Shown here: positions 40,909-56,148 of the stretch, piece after piece | How the letters are laid out: the number at the start of each line of letters is the position of its first letter | Numbering within the stretch: position 1 is the stretch's first letter | From: Zeugodacus cucurbitae | Lineage: Eukaryota; Arthropoda; Insecta; Diptera; Tephritidae | Reading direction: 5' to 3' | NCBI RefSeq assembly: GCF_028554725.1 | Contig: NC_071672.1 | Location: 62,001 to 126,000, forward strand | Length of the DNA: 64,000 nt | The notes under the pieces: model-generated | Database searches by the model: none | Told to the model about the DNA's origin: nothing | The model's input: only the letters and a program-made list of their open reading frames with translations | Made by a program: the position numbers and the translations under genes

Positions 40909-43900
40909 AACAAAGTGTAAAGAGAATTTAGTGTGCATTGCATAGCTGTTGAACGTATTCGTTGATTGATGGAGGCGAGTATGTTGAATTGTGTTTGATT
41001 TTTGGTCGAAAGGCTTTCAAAAAGTTAGAAGTGCTAGCTTTTGAATTGGTCGTCAAATGATTCCCTTCGTTGTTCGAATGTCCACCACACGTATTTTAGA
41101 GTCCTTCCGTGGTATACAGTTATCTTCATGGATGATGACCATTGAGTTGTTTTTGATGTTTGGTTGTTCCGACTGTTTAATGCTTGTGATTTGATTCCAT
41201 TTGTGTAAGTTTCATATTTCAACTGAAAATCGTCGCTCTGGGAGTGCTCTTAGTGCACTACTAATGATAAAATGTCCCGGTGTTAATGCTATCCTATAAG
41301 TGAGTACCCGAATTAACGAAAAATTCGATGTAACGAACAGGCCTAGCAATTAATGTGTTCGTTATTTCGGAAAACTACTTTACTACCACAAAGTATGTAC
41401 TCTACCAGGAGTAAGTACTACGAAACCGAAAGAATATGAAGAATACATAAAATAAAATAAAATAGTTGTACGCGCGGTGTTTATTTATGCAGTATAGTAT
41501 TTTGCCGTTCATTGCATTCATGTTAGGACATGAGCTGCAGTGTAATTGTGCGCTTTGTGTGTATGTTTTGTTGTTGAGTAAAGATAATGCAATTTAGTGT
41601 GCATTGCATAGCTGTTGAACGTATTTGTTGCTTGAAGGAGGCGAGTATGTTGAATAGTGTGTGATTTTTGGTCGAAAGGCTTTCAAAAAGGTAGAAGTGC
41701 TAGCTTTTGAATTGGTAGTAATAGGAGTAGTACTTACTCCTGGTAGTTGTACGCGCGGTGTTTATTTATGCAAAATAGTATTTTGCCGATCATTGCATTC
41801 ATGTGAGGAATGAATTGGTCGTCGAACGCTTCTCTTCGTTGTTCGAATGTCCACCACACGTATTTTAGAGTCCTTCTGTGGTATACCAGTAGTAAGTACT
41901 ACCAGAAAGTATGTAAACTACCATGAGTAAGAACTACCACAAAATACGTACACTACGAAAACAACCACAACAAAAGAAAAAAAAGAATAACAAAAGGCAA
42001 AAAACAACAACAACTATAAAAACAATCAGGAGTAAGGTACTACCCAGAGAGTATGTACACTACCAGGAGTAAGTACTACAAAAACAACAACAACAAAAGA
42101 AAAAAAGAATAACAAAAGGAAAAAACGACAACAACTATAAAAACAATCAGGAGTAAGGTACTACCCAGAGAGTATGTACACTACCAGGAGTAAGTACTAC
42201 CTAGGGATTATGTACACTACCAGGAGTAAGTACTACGAAACCGAAAGAATATGAAGAATACATAAAATAAAATAAAATAGTTGTACGCGCGGTGTTTATT
42301 TATGCAGTATAGTATTTTGCCGTTCATTGCATTCATGTTAGGACATGAGCTGCAGTGTAATTGTGCGCTTTGTGTGTATGTTTTGTTGTTGAGTAAAGAT
42401 AATGCAATTTGGTGTACATGGCATAGCTGGTGAACGTATTTGTTGATTGAAGGAGGCGAGTATGTTGAATTGTGTTGGATTTGTTTTTAAATATGATTTG
42501 TTTAAAATAGAAAAAAAAAAACAAAAACAAAGTGTAAAGAGAATTTAGTGTGCATTGCATAGCTGTTGAACGTATTCGTTGATTGATGGAGGCGAGTATG
42601 TTGAATAGTGTGTGATTTTTGGTCGAAAGGCTTTCAAAAAGGTAGAAGTGCTAGCTTTTGAATTGGTCGTCAAATGATTCTCTTCGTTGTTCGAATGTCC
42701 ACCACACGTATTTTAGAGTCCTTCCGTGGTATACAGTTATCTTCATGGATGATGACCATTGAGTTGTTTTTGATGTTTGGTTGTTCCGACTGTTTAATGC
42801 TTGTGATTTGATTCCATTTGTGTAAGTTTCATATTTCAACTTAAAATCTTCGCTCTGGGAGTGCTCTTAGTCACTACTAATGATAAAATGTCCCGGTGTT
42901 AATGCTATCCTTTAAATGAGTACCCGAATTAACAAAAAACTCGATGTAACGAACAGGCCTGGCAATTAATGTGTTCGTTATTTCGGAAAACTACTTTACT
43001 ACCACAAAGTATGTATTCTACCAGGAGTAAGTACTACCAGAAAGTATGTACACTACTAGATGTAAGTACTACCTAGTAAGTATAAAACACTATCATGAGT
43101 AAGAACTACCACAAAATACGTACACTACAAAAACAACAACAAAAGAAAAAAGAATAACAAAAGGAAAAAAACAACAACAACTATGAAAACAATCAGGAGT
43201 AAGGTACTACCCAGAGAGTATGTACACTACCAGGAGTAAGTACTACCTAGAGATTATGTACGCTACCAGGAGTATGTACTACGAAACCGAAAGAATATGA
43301 AGAATACATAAAATAAAATAAAATAGTTGTACGCGCGGTGTTTATTTATGCAGTATAGTATTTTGCCGTTCATTGCATTCATGTTAGGACATGAGCTGCA
43401 GTGTAATTGTGCGCTTTGTGTGTATGTTTTGTTGTTGAGTAAAGATAATGCAATTTGGTGTACATGGCATAGCTGGTGAACGTATTTGTTGATTGAAGGA
43501 GGCGAGTATGTTGAATTGTGTTTGATTTGTTTTTAAATATGATTTGTTTAAAATAGAAAAAAAAAACAAAAACAAAGTGTAAAGAGAATTTAGTGTGCAT
43601 TGCATAGCTGTTGAACGTATTCATTGCTTGAAGGAGGCGAGTATTGTTGATTGAAGGAGGCGAGTATGTTGAATTGTGTTTGATTTGTTTTTAAATATGA
43701 TTTGTTTAAAATAAATCAAAAACAAAAACAAAGTGTAAAGAGAATTTAGTGTGCATTGCATAGCTGTTGAACGTATTCGTTGATTGATGGAGGCGAGTAT
43801 GTTGAATTGTGTTTGATTTTTGGTCGAAAGGCTTTCAAAAAGTTAGAAGTGCTAGCTTTTGAATTGGTCGTCAAATGATTCCCTTCGTTGTTCGAATGTC

Positions 43901-44388
43901 CACCACACGTATTTTAGAGTCCTTCCGTGGTATACAGTTATCTTCATGGATGATGACCATTGAGTTGTTTTTGATGTTTGGTTGTTCCGACTGTTTAATG
44001 CTTGTGATTTGATTCCATTTGTGTAAGTTTCATATTTCAACTGAAAATCTTCGCTCTGGGAGTGCTCTTAGTGCACTACTAATGATAAAATGTCCCGGTG
44101 TTAATGCTATCCTATAAGTGAGTACCCGAATTAACGAAAAATTCGATGTAACGAACAGGCCTAGCAATTAATGTGTTCGTTATTTCGGAAAACTACTTTA
44201 CTACCACAAAGTATGTACTCTACCAGGAGTAAGTACTACCAGAAAGTATGTACACTACTAGATGTAAGTACTACCTAGTAAGTATAAAACACTACCATGA
44301 GTAAGAACTACCACAAAATACGTACACTACAAAAACAACAACAAAAGAAAAAAGAATAACAAAAGGAAAAAAAAACAACAACAACTAT
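40909..44388. repeat. Array II satellite between R copies 2 and 3
   Basis: Three monomer-length blocks, including TAATAGGAGTAGTACTTACTCC, a short palindromic junction near 41730. No gene. Confidence 0.88.
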
Positions 44389-45838
44389 AACAAGTAAGGA
44401 AGGGCTAAGTTCGGGTGTAACCGAACATTTTATACTCTCGCAATTTATTGATGTAATTTTATAAAGACAACACAATTCGACCCATATATTCGGCATAAAG
44501 TTCAATAGAATAACGAAAATCATCATAAATAGTATATGGGGACTGAGGTAATTCCTAAACCGATTTCACTCGTTTTCACCACCAAGATACAACGTATCGA
44601 AGACTATACGCTCACTTAATTTAATATTACTTATAATTAGGTATATGGGATCTGGGGGAAGTTATGACCCAATTTTTACCATTTCAGGTACAGAGAGAAA
44701 CTGTTATAAGAAAAAAATTCAGAGGGAATGAATTACATTAAAATATCTGAGGGATTTACCTATATTTTCGGTGAAAAATTAACCTTAGGCACTGAGTTCT
44801 TCATGTTTGATATCAGGGGCCTTGAAAAGTCATGGTTCGATTTTGACAATTTTTCCACAAGTGATGTCACAGCTCAAATACAGTATTTGTGTAAAGTTTT
44901 ATTCCGCTAGCTTCATTGGTTCCTTATGAATACATTATAAAGTGAACGAATCAGATGGAATTCAAAATTGGGTTATATGGGAAGTAGACGTAGTTGTGAA
45001 CCGATTTCGCCCATATTCCACCTGTGTCATCAGGGTGTCAAGAAAGTGTTATGTACCGAATTTCATTGAAATCGGTCGAATAGTTCTTGAGATATGGTTT
45101 TTGACCCATAAGTGGGCGACGCCACGCCCATTTTCCATTTTGTAAAAAAATCTCAGTGCAGCTTTCTTCTGCCTTTTCTTATGTAAAATTTGGTGTTTCT
45201 GACGTTTTTCGTTGGGGAGTTAACCCACTTTTAGTAATTTTCAACCTAACCTTTGTATGGGAGGTGGGCGTGGTTATTATCCGATTTCTTTCATTTTTGG
45301 ACTGTATAAGGAAATGGCTAAAAGAAACGACTGCAGAAAGTTTGGCTTATATAGCTTTATTGGTTTGCGAGTTATATACAAAAAACCTATTTGGGGGCGG
45401 GGTCACGCCCACTTTTCCAAAAAAATTACATGCAAATGTGCCCCTCCCTAATGGGATCCTATGTTCCAAATTTCATTTTCATAACTTTATTTATGGCTTA
45501 GTTATGACACTGTATAGGTTTTCGGTTTCCTCCATTTTGTGGGCGTGGCAGTGGACCGATTTTGCCCATTTTCGAAAGCAACCTCCTCAGGGTGCCAAGG
45601 AACATGTGTTCCAAGTTTCATTAAGATGTCTTAATTTTTACTCAAGTTATCGCTTGCACGGACAGACGGACAGACGGACAGACGGACGGACAGACATCCG
45701 GATTTGAAATCTACTCGTCATCCTGATCATTTATGTATATATAACCCCATATCTAACTCTTATATTTCTTGGTGACACAAACAACCGTTATGTGAACAAA
45801 ACTATGATACTCTGTGCAACAGGTTGCGAGAGTATAAA
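44389..45838. mobile_element. Element R copy 3 (junctions L2/R1)
   Basis: Same ends as copy 2. One base change (GTTGGGGAG for GTTAGGGAG near 45211) joins two open frames into a longer one, by chance. Confidence 0.82.
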
Positions 45839-48120
45839 AACAAAGTGTAAAGAGAATTTAGTGTGCATTGCATAGCTGTTGAACGTATTCGTTGATTGAT
45901 GGAGGCGAGTATGTTGAATTGTGTTTGATTTTTGGTCGAAAGGCTTTCAAAAAGTTAGAAGTGCTAGCTTTTGAATTGGTCGTCAAATGATTCCCTTCGT
46001 TGTTCGAATGTCCACCACACGTATTTTAGAGTCCTTCCGTGGTATACAGTTATCTTCATGGATGATGACCATTGAGTTGTTTTTGATGTTTGGTTGTTCC
46101 GACTGTTTAATGCTTGTGATTTGATTCCATTTGTGTAAGTTTCATATTTCAACTGAAAATCGTCGCTCTGGGAGTGCTCTTAGTGCACTACTAATGATAA
46201 AATGTCCCGGTGTTAATGCTATCCTATAAGTGAGTACCCGAATTAACGAAAAATTCGATGTAACGAACAGGCCTAGCAATTAATGTGTTCGTTATTTCGG
46301 AAAACTACTTTACTACCACAAAGTATGTACTCTACCAGGAGTAAGTACTACGAAACCGAAAGAATATGAAGAATACATAAAATAAAATAAAATAGTTGTA
46401 CGCGCGGTGTTTATTTATGCAGTATAGTATTTTGCCGTTCATTGCATTCATGTTAGGACATGAGCTGCAGTGTAATTGTGCGCTTTGTGTGTATGTTTTG
46501 TTGTTGAGTAAAGATAATGCAATTTAGTGTGCATTGCATAGCTGTTGAACGTATTTGTTGCTTGAAGGAGGCGAGTATGTTGAATAGTGTGTGATTTTTG
46601 GTCGAAAGGCTTTCAAAAAGGTAGAAGTGCTAGCTTTTGAATTGGTAGTAATAGGAGTAGTACTTACTCCTGGTAGTTGTACGCGCGGTGTTTATTTATG
46701 CAAAATAGTATTTTGCCGATCATTGCATTCATGTGAGGACATGAGCTGCAGTGTAATTGTTATGAATTGGTCGTCGAACGCTTCTCTTCGTTGTTCGAAT
46801 GTCCACCACACGTATTTTAGAGTCCTTCTGTGGTATACCAGTAGTAAGTACTACCAGAAAGTATGTAAACTACCATGAGTAAGAACTACCACAAAATACG
46901 TACACTACGAAAACAACCACAACAAAAGAAAAAAAAGAATAACAAAAGGCAAAAAACAACAACAACTATAAAAACAATCAGGAGTAAGGTACTACCCAGA
47001 GAGTATGTACACTACCAGGAGTAAGTACTACAAAAACAACAACAACAAAAGAAAAAAAGAATAACAAAAGGAAAAAACGACAACAACTATAAAAACAATC
47101 AGGAGTAAGGTACTACCCAGAGAGTATGTACACTACCAGGAGTAAGTACTACCTAGGGATTATGTACACTACCAGGAGTAAGTACTACGAAACCGAAAGA
47201 ATATGAAGAATACATAAAATAAAATAAAATAGTTGTACGCGCGGTGTTTATTTATGCAGTATAGTATTTTGCCGTTCATTGCATTCATGTTAGGACATGA
47301 GCTGCAGTGTAATTGTGCGCTTTGTGTGTATGTTTTGTTGTTGAGTAAAGATAATGCAATTTGGTGTACATGGCATAGCTGGTGAACGTATTTGTTGATT
47401 GAAGGAGGCGAGTATGTTGAATTGTGTTGGATTTGTTTTTAAATATGATTTGTTTAAAATAGAAAAAAAAAACAAAAACAAAGTGTAAAGAGAATTTAGT
47501 GTGCATTGCATAGCTGTTGAACGTATTCGTTGATTGATGGAGGCGAGTATGTTGAATAGTGTGTGATTTTTGGTCGAAAGGCTTTCAAAAAGGTAGAAGT
47601 GCTAGCTTTTGAATTGGTCGTCAAATGATTCTCTTCGTTGTTCGAATGTCCACCACACGTATTTTAGAGTCCTTCCGTGGTATACAGTTATCTTCATGGA
47701 TGATGACCATTGAGTTGTTCCGACTGTTTAATGCTTGTGATTTGATTCCATTTGTGTAAGTTTCATATTTCAACTTAAAATCTTCGCTCTGGGAGTGCTC
47801 TTAGTGCACTACTAATGATAAAATGTCCCGGTGTTAATGCTATCCTATAAATGAGTACCCGAATTAACAAAAAACTCGATGTAACGAACAGGCCTGGCAA
47901 TTAATGTGTTCGTTATTTCGGAAAACTACTTTACTACCACAAAGTATGTATTCTACCAGGAGTAAGTACTACCAGAAAGTATGTACACTACTAGATGTAA
48001 GTACTACCTAGTAAGTATAAAACACTACCATGAGTAAGAACTACCACAAAATACGTACACTCCAAAAACAACAACAAAAGAAAAAAGAATAACAAAAGGG
48101 AAAAAAACAACAACAACTAT
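45839..48120. repeat. Array II satellite between R copies 3 and 4
   Basis: About 2.3 kb of monomers. The monomer near 47700 lacks a 16-bp stretch (GTTTTTGATGTTTGGT) after TTGAG. Confidence 0.88.
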
Positions 48121-49566
48121 AACAAGTAAGGAAGGGCTAAGTTCGGGTGTAACCGAACATTTCATACTCTCGCAATTTATTGATGTAATTTTATAAAGAC
48201 AACACAATTCGACCCACATATTCGGCATAAAGTTCAATAGAATAACGAAAATCATCATAAATAGTAAGTGGGGACTGAGGTAATTCCTAAACCGATTTCA
48301 CTCGTTTTCACCACCAAGATACAACGAAGACTATACGCTCACTTAATTTAATATTACTTATAATTAGGTATATGGGATCTGGGGGAAGTTATGACCCAAT
48401 TTTTACCATTTCAGGTACAGAGAGAAACTGTTATAAGAAAAAAATTCAGAGGGAATGAATTACATTAAAATATCTGAGGGATTTACCTATATTTTCGGTG
48501 AAAAATTAACCTTAGGCACTGAGTTCTTCATGTTTGATATCAGGGGCCTTGAAAAGTCATGGTTCGATTTTGACAATTTTTCCACAAGTGATGTCACAGC
48601 TCAAATACAGTATTTGTGTAAAGTTTTATTCCGCTAGCTTCATTGGTTCCTTATGAATACATTATAAAGTGAACGAATCAGATGGAATTCAAAATTGGGT
48701 TATATGGGAAGTAGACGTAGTTGTGAACCGATTTCGCCCATATTCCACCTGTGTCATCGGGGTGTCAAGAAAGTGTTATGTACCGAATTTCATTGAAATC
48801 GGTCGAATAGTTCTTGAGATATGGTTTTTGACCCATAAGTGGGCGACGCCACGCCCATTTTCCATTTTGTAAAAAAATCTCAGTGCAGCTTTCTTCTGCC
48901 TTTTCTTATGTAAAATTTGGTGTTTCTGACGTTTTTCGTTAGGGAGTTAACCCACTTTTAGTAATTTTCAACCTAACCTTTGTATGGGAGGTGGGCGTGG
49001 TTATTATCCGATTTCTTTCATTTTTGGACTGTATAAGGAAATGGCTAAAAGAAACGACTGCAGAAAGTTTGGCTTATATAGCTTTATTGGTTTGCGAGTT
49101 ATATACAAAAAACCTATTTGGGGGCGGGGTCACGCCCACTTTTCCAAAAAAATTACATGCAAATGTGCCCCTCCCTAATGGAATCCTATGTTCCAAATTT
49201 CATTTTCATAACTTTATTTATGGCTTAGTTATGACACTGTATAGGTTTTCGGTTTCCTCCATTTTGTGGGCGTGGCAGTGGACCGATTTTGCCCATTTTC
49301 GAAAGCAACCTCCTCAGGGTGCCAAGGAACATGTGTTCCAAGTTTCATTAAGATGTCTTAATTTTTACTCAAGTTATCGCTTGCACGGACAGACGGACAG
49401 ACGGACAGACGGACGGACAGACATCCGGATTTGAAATCTACTCGTCATCCTGATCATTTATGTATATATAACCCCATATCTAACTCTTATATTTCTTGGT
49501 GACACAAACAACCGTTATGTGAACAAAACTATGATACTCTGTGCAACAGGTTGCGAGAGTATAAAA
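48121..49566. mobile_element. Element R copy 4 (junctions L2/R1)
   Basis: Has a 4-bp deletion (ACAACGAAGAC for ACAACGTATCGAAGAC near 48325) shared with copies 5, 6 and 7, which marks them as one lineage. Confidence 0.82.
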
Positions 49567-51812
49567 ACAAAGTGTAAAGAGAATTTAGTGTGCATTGCAT
49601 AGCTGTTGAACGTATTCGTTGATTGATGGAGGCGAGTATGTTGAATTGTGTTTGATTTTTGGTCGAAAGGCTTTCAAAAAGTTAGAAGTGCTAGCTTTTG
49701 AATTGGTCGTCAAATGATTCCCTTCGTTGTTCGAATGTCCACCACACGTATTTTAGAGTCCTTCCGTGGTATACAGTTATCTTCATGGATGATGACCATT
49801 GAGTTGTTTTTGATGTTTGGTTGTTCCGACTGTTTAATGCTTGTGATTTGATTCCATTTGTGTAAGTTTCATATTTCAACTAAAAATCTTCGCTCTGGGA
49901 GTGCTCTTAGTGCACTACTAATGATAAAATGTCCCGGTGTTAATGCTATCCTATAAGTGAGTACCCGAATTAACGAAAAATTCGATGTAACGAACAGGCC
50001 TAGCAATTAATGTGTTCGTTATTTCGGAAAACTACTTTACTACCACAAAGTATGTACTCTACCAGGAGTAAGTACTACGAAACCGAAAGAATATGAAGAA
50101 TACATAAAATAAAATAAAATAGTTGTACGCGCGGTGTTTATTTATGCAGTATAGTATTTTGCCGTTCATTGCATTCATGTTAGGACATGAGCTGCAGTGT
50201 AATTGTGCGCTTTGTGTGTATGTTTTGTTGTTGAGTAAAGATAATGCAATTTAGTGTGCATTGCATAGCTGTTGAACGTATTTGTTGCTTGAAGGAGGCG
50301 AGTATGTTGAATAGTGTGTGATTTTTGGTCGAAAGGCTTTCAAAAAGGTAGAAGTGCTAGCTTTTGAATTGGTAGTAATAGGAGTAGTACTTACTCCTGG
50401 TAGTTGTACGCGCGGTGTTTATTTATGCAAAATAGTATTTTGCCGATCATTGCATTCATGTGAGGACATGAGCTGCAGTGTAATTGTTATGAATTGGTCG
50501 TCGAACGCTTCTCTTCGTTGTTCGAATGTCCACCACACGTATTTTAGAGTCCTTCTGTGGTATACCAGTAGTAAGTACTACCAGAAAGTATGTAAACTAC
50601 CATGAGTAAGAACTACCACAAAATACGTACACTACGAAAACAACCACAACAAAAGAAAAAAAAGAATAACAAAAGGCAAAAAACAACAACAACTATAAAA
50701 ACAATCAGGAGTAAGGTACTACCCAGAGAGTATGTACACTACCAGGAGTAAGTACTACAAAAACAACAACAACAAAAGAAAAAAAAGATTAACAAAAGGA
50801 AAAAACGACAACAACTATAAAAACAATCAGGAGTAAGGTACTACCCAGAGAGTATGTACACTACCAGGAGTAAGTACTACGAAACCGAAAGAATATGAAG
50901 AATACATAAAATAAAATAAAATAGTTGTACGCGCGGTGTTTATTTATGCAGTATAGTATTTTGCCGTTCATTGCATTCATGTTAGGACATGAGCTGCAGT
51001 GTAATTGTGCGCTTTGTGTGTATGTTTTGTTGTTGAGTAAAGATAATGCAATTTGGTGTACATGGCATAGCTGGTGAACGTATTTGTTGATTGAAGGAGG
51101 CGAGTATGTTGAATTGTGTTGGATTTGTTTTTAAATATGATTTGTTTAAAATAGAAAAAAAAAACAAAAACAAAGTGTAAAGAGAATTTAGTGTGCATTG
51201 CATAGCTGTTGAACGTATTCGTTGATTGATGGAGGCGAGTATGTTGAATAGTGTGTGATTTTTGGTCGAAAGGCTTTCAAAAAGGTAGAAGTGCTAGCTT
51301 TTGAATTGGTCGTCAAATGATTCTCTTCGTTGTTCGAATGTCCACCACACGTATTTTAGAGTCCTTCCGTGGTATACAGTTATCTTCATGGATGATGACC
51401 ATTGAGTTGTTCCGACTGTTTAATGCTTGTGATTTGATTCCATTTGTGTAAGTTTCATATTTCAACTTGAAATCTTCGCTCTGGGAGTGCTCTTAGTGCA
51501 CTACTAATGATAAAATGTCCCGGTGTTAATGCTATCCTATAAATGAGTACCCGAATTAACAAAAAACTCGATGTAACGAACAGGCCTGGCAATTAATGTG
51601 TTCGTTATTTCGGAAAACTACTTTACTACCACAAAGTATGTATTCTACCAGGAGTAAGTACTACCAGAAAGTATGTACACTACTAGATGTAAGTACTACC
51701 TAGTAAGTATAAAACACTACCATGAGTAAGAACTACCACAAAATACGTACACTCCAAAAACAACAACAAAAGAAAAAAGAATAACAAAAGGGAAAAAAAC
51801 AACAACAACTAT
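49567..51812. repeat. Array II satellite between R copies 4 and 5
   Basis: Near-identical to 45839-48120. It lacks one minisatellite unit of about 36 bp near 50880 (3692 against 3727 spacing). Confidence 0.88.
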
Positions 51813-53266
51813 AACAAGTAAGGAAGGGCTAAGTTCGGGTGTAACCGAACATTTCATACTCTCGCAATTTATTGATGTAATTTTATAAAGACAACACAAT
51901 TCGACCCACATATTCGGCATAAAGTTCAATAGAATAACGAAAATCATCATAAATAGTAAGTGGGGACTGAGGTAATTCCTAAACCGATTTCACTCGTTTT
52001 CACCACCAAGATACAACGAAGACTATACGCTCACTTAATTTAATATTACTTATAATTAGGTATATGGGATCTGGGGGAAGTTATGACCCAATTTTTACCA
52101 TTTCAGGTACAGAGAGAAACTGTTATAAGAAAAAAATTCAGAGGGAATGAATTACATTAAAATATCTGAGGGATTTACCTATATTTTCGGTGAAAAATTA
52201 ACCTTAGGCACTGAGTTCTTCATGTTTGATATCAGGGGCCTTGAAAAGTCATGGTTCGATTTTGACAATTTTTCCACAAGTGATGTCACAGCTCAAATAC
52301 AGTATTTGTGTAAAGTTTTATTCCGCTAGCTTCATTGGTTCCTTATGAATACATTATAAAGTGAACGAATCAGATGGAATTCAAAATTGGGTTATATGGG
52401 AAGTAGACGTAGTTGTGAACCGATTTCGCCCATATTCCACCTGTGTCATCAGGGTGTCAAGAAAGTGTTATGTACCGAATTTCATTGAAATCGGTCGAAT
52501 AGTTCTTGAGATATGGTTTTTGACCCATAAGTGGGCGACGCCACGCCCATTTCCCATTTTGTAAAAAAATCTCAGTGCAGCTTTCTTCTGCCTTTTCTTA
52601 TGTAAAATTTGGTGTTTCTGACGTTTTTCGTTAGGGAGTTAACCCACTTTTAGTAATTTTCAACCTAACCTTTGTATGGGAGGTGGGCGTGGTTATTATC
52701 CGATTTCTTTCATTTTTGGACTGTATAAGGAAATGGCTAAAAGAAACGACTGCAGAAAGTTTGGCTTATATAGCTTTATTGGTTTGCGAGTTATATACAA
52801 AAAACCTATTTGGGGGCGGGGTCACGCCCACTTTTCCAAAAAAATTACATGCAAATGTGCCCCTCCCTAATGGGATCCTATGTTCCAAATTTCATTTTCA
52901 TAACTTTATTTATGGCTTAGTTATGACACTGTATAGGTTTTCGGTTTCCTCCATTTTGTGGGCGTGGCAGTGGACCGATTTTGCCCATTTTCGAAAGCAA
53001 CCTCCTCAGGGTGCCAAGGAACATGTGTTCCAAGTTTCATTAAGATGTCTTAATTTTTACTCAAGTTATCGCTTGCACGGACAGACGGACAGACGGACAG
53101 ACGGACAGACGGACGGACAGACATCCGGATTTGAAATCTACTCGTCATCCTGATCATTTATGTATATATAACCCCATATCTAACTCTTATATTTCTTGGT
53201 GACACAAACAACCGTTATGTGAACAAAACTATGATACTCTGTGCAACAGGTTGCGAGAGTATAAAA
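51813..53266. mobile_element. Element R copy 5 (junctions L2/R1)
   Basis: One extra 8-bp GGACAGAC unit near 53085 compared with copies 2-4. Confidence 0.82.
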
Positions 53267-54710
53267 ACAAAGTGTAAAGAGAATTTAGTGTGCATTGCAT
53301 AGCTGTTGAACGTATTCGTTGATTGATGGAGGCGAGTATGTTGAATTGTGTTTGATTTTTGGTCGAAAGGCTTTCAAAAAGTTAGAAGTGCTAGCTTTTG
53401 AATTGGTCGTCAAATGATTCCCTTCGTTGTTCGAATGTCCACCACACGTATTTTAGAGTCCTTCCGTGGTATACAGTTATCTTCATGGATGATGACCATT
53501 GAGTTGTTTTTGATGTTTGGTTGTTCCGACTGTTTAATGCTTGTGATTTGATTCCATTTGTGTAAGTTTCATATTTCAACTAAAAATCTTCGCTCTGGGA
53601 GTGCTCTTAGTGCACTACTAATGATAAAATGTCCCGGTGTTAATGCTATCCTATAAGTGAGTACCCGAATTAACGAAAAATTCGATGTAACGAACAGGCC
53701 TAGCAATTAATGTGTTCGTTATTTCGGAAAACTACTTTACTACCACAAAGTATGTACTCTACCAGGAGTAAGTACTACGAAACCGAAAGAATATGAAGAA
53801 TACATAAAATAAAATAAAATAGTTGTACGCGCGGTGTTTATTTATGCAGTATAGTATTTTGCCGTTCATTGCATTCATGTTAGGACATGAGCTGCAGTGT
53901 AATTGTGCGCTTTGTGTGTATGTTTTGTTGTTGAGTAAAGATAATGCAATTTGGTGTACATGGCATAGCTGGTGAACGTATTTGTTGATTGAAGGAGGCG
54001 AGTATGTTGAATTGTGTTTGATTTGTTTTTAAATATGATTTGTTTAAAATAGAAAAAAAAAACAAAAACAAAGTGTAAAGAGAATTTAGTGTGCATTGCA
54101 TAGCTGTTGAACGTATTCGTTGATTGATGGAGGCGAGTATGTTGAATAGTGTGTGATTTTTGGTCGAAAGGCTTTCAAAAAGGTAGAAGTGCTAGCTTTT
54201 GAATTGGTCGTCAAATGATTCTCTTCGTTGTTCGAATGTCCACCACACGTATTTTAGAGTCCTTCCGTGGTATACAGTTATCTTCATGGATGATGACCAT
54301 TGAGTTGTTCCGACTGTTTAATGCTTGTGATTTGATTCCATTTGTGTAAGTTTCATATTTCAACTTAAAATCTTCGCTCTGGGAGTGCTCTTAGTGCACT
54401 ACTAATGATAAAATGTCCCGGTGTTAATGCTATCCTATAAATGAGTACCCGAATTAACAAAAAACTCGATGTAACGAACAGGCCTGGCAATTAATGTGTT
54501 CGTTATTTCGGAAAACTACTTTACTACCACAAAGTATGTATTCTACCAGGAGTAAGTACTACCAGAAAGTATGTACACTACTAGATGTAAGTACTACCTA
54601 GTAAGTATAAAACACTACCATGAGTAAGAACTACCACAAAATACGTACACTACAAAAACAACAACAAAAGAAAAAAGAATAACAAAAGGGAAAAAAACAA
54701 CAACAACTAT
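53267..54710. repeat. Array II satellite between R copies 5 and 6
   Basis: About 1.4 kb, shorter than the preceding spacers by roughly 0.8 kb. Confidence 0.88.
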
Positions 54711-56148
54711 AACAAGTAAGGAAGGGCTAAGTTCGGGTGTAACCGAACATTTCATACTCTCGCAATTTATTGATGTAATTTTATAAAGACAACACAATTC
54801 GACCCACATATTCGGCATAAAGTTCAATAGAATAACGAAAATCATCATAAATAGTATATGGGGACTGAGGTAATTCCTAAACCGATTTCACTCGTTTTCA
54901 CCACCAAGATACAACGAAGACTATACGCTCACTTAATTTAATATTACTTATAATTAGGTATATGGGATCTGGGGGAAGTTATGACCCAATTTTTACCATT
55001 TCAGGTACAGAGAGAAACTGTTATAAGAAAAAAATTCAGAGGGAATGAATTACATTAAAATATCTGAGGGATTTACCTATATTTTCGGTGAAAAATTAAC
55101 CTTAGGCACTGAGTTCTTCATGTTTGATATCAGGGGCCTTGAAAAGTCATGGTTCGATTTTGACAATTTTTCCACAAGTGATGTCACAGCTCAAATACAG
55201 TATTTGTGTAAAGTTTTATTCCGCTAGCTTCATTGGTTCCTTATGAATACATTATAAAGTGAACGAATCAGATGGAATTCAAAATTGGGTTATATGGGAA
55301 GTAGACGTAGTTGTGAACCGATTTCGCCCATATTCCACCTGTGTCATCAGGGTGTCAAGAAAGTGTTATGTACCGAATTTCATTGAAATCGGTCGAATAG
55401 TTCTTGAGATATGGTTTTTGACCCATAAGTGGGCGACGCCACGCCCATTTTCCATTTTGTAAAAAAATCTCAGTGCAGCTTTCTTCTGCCTTTTCTTATG
55501 TAAAATTTGGTGTTTCTGACGTTTTTCGTTAGGGAGTTAACCTACTTTTAGTAATTTTCAACCTAACCTTTGTATGGGAGGTGGGCGTGGTTATTATCCG
55601 ATTTCTTTCATTTTTGGACTGTATAAGGAAATGGCTAAAAGAAACGACTGCAGAAAGTTTGGCTTATATAGCTTTATTGGTTTGCGAGTTATATACAAAA
55701 AACCTATTTGGGGGCAGGGTCACGCCCACTTTTCCAAAAAAATTACATCCAAATGTGCCCCTCCCTAATGGGATCCTATGTTCCAAATTTCATTTTCATA
55801 ACTTTATTTATGGCTTAGTTATGACACTGTATAGGTTTTCGGTTTCCTCCATTTTGTGGGCGTGGCAGTGGACCGATTTTGCCCATTTTCGAAAGCAACC
55901 TCCTCAGGGTGCCAAGGAACATGTGTTCCAAGTTTCATTAAGATATCTTAATTTTTACTCAAGTTATCGCTTGCACGGACAGACGGACAGACGGACGGAC
56001 AGACATCCGGATTTCAAATCTACTCGTCATCCTGATCATTTATGTATATATAACCCCATATCTAACTCTTATATTTCTTGGTGACACAAACAACCGTTAT
56101 GTGAACAAAACTATGATACTCTGTGCAACAGGTTGCGAGAGTATAAAA
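54711..56148. mobile_element. Element R copy 6 (junctions L2/R2)
   Basis: Right flank is ACAATCAGGAGTAAGG. With the left flank this fits a single insertion at ACTATAAAAACAATC in an empty monomer. The (GGACAGAC) tract is shorter. Confidence 0.82.

Larger units (their letters stand above)
36890..46750. repeat. Two tandem copies of a 4.93-kb array II unit
   Basis: Landmarks at 36896, 37723, 38924, 39800 recur at 41824, 42651, 43852, 44728, a constant offset of 4928 bp. After 40660 the offset becomes 4930 because of a 2-bp indel (CCTCAGTGCC against CCTCAGGGTGCC). Each unit contains one element R. Confidence 0.88.
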
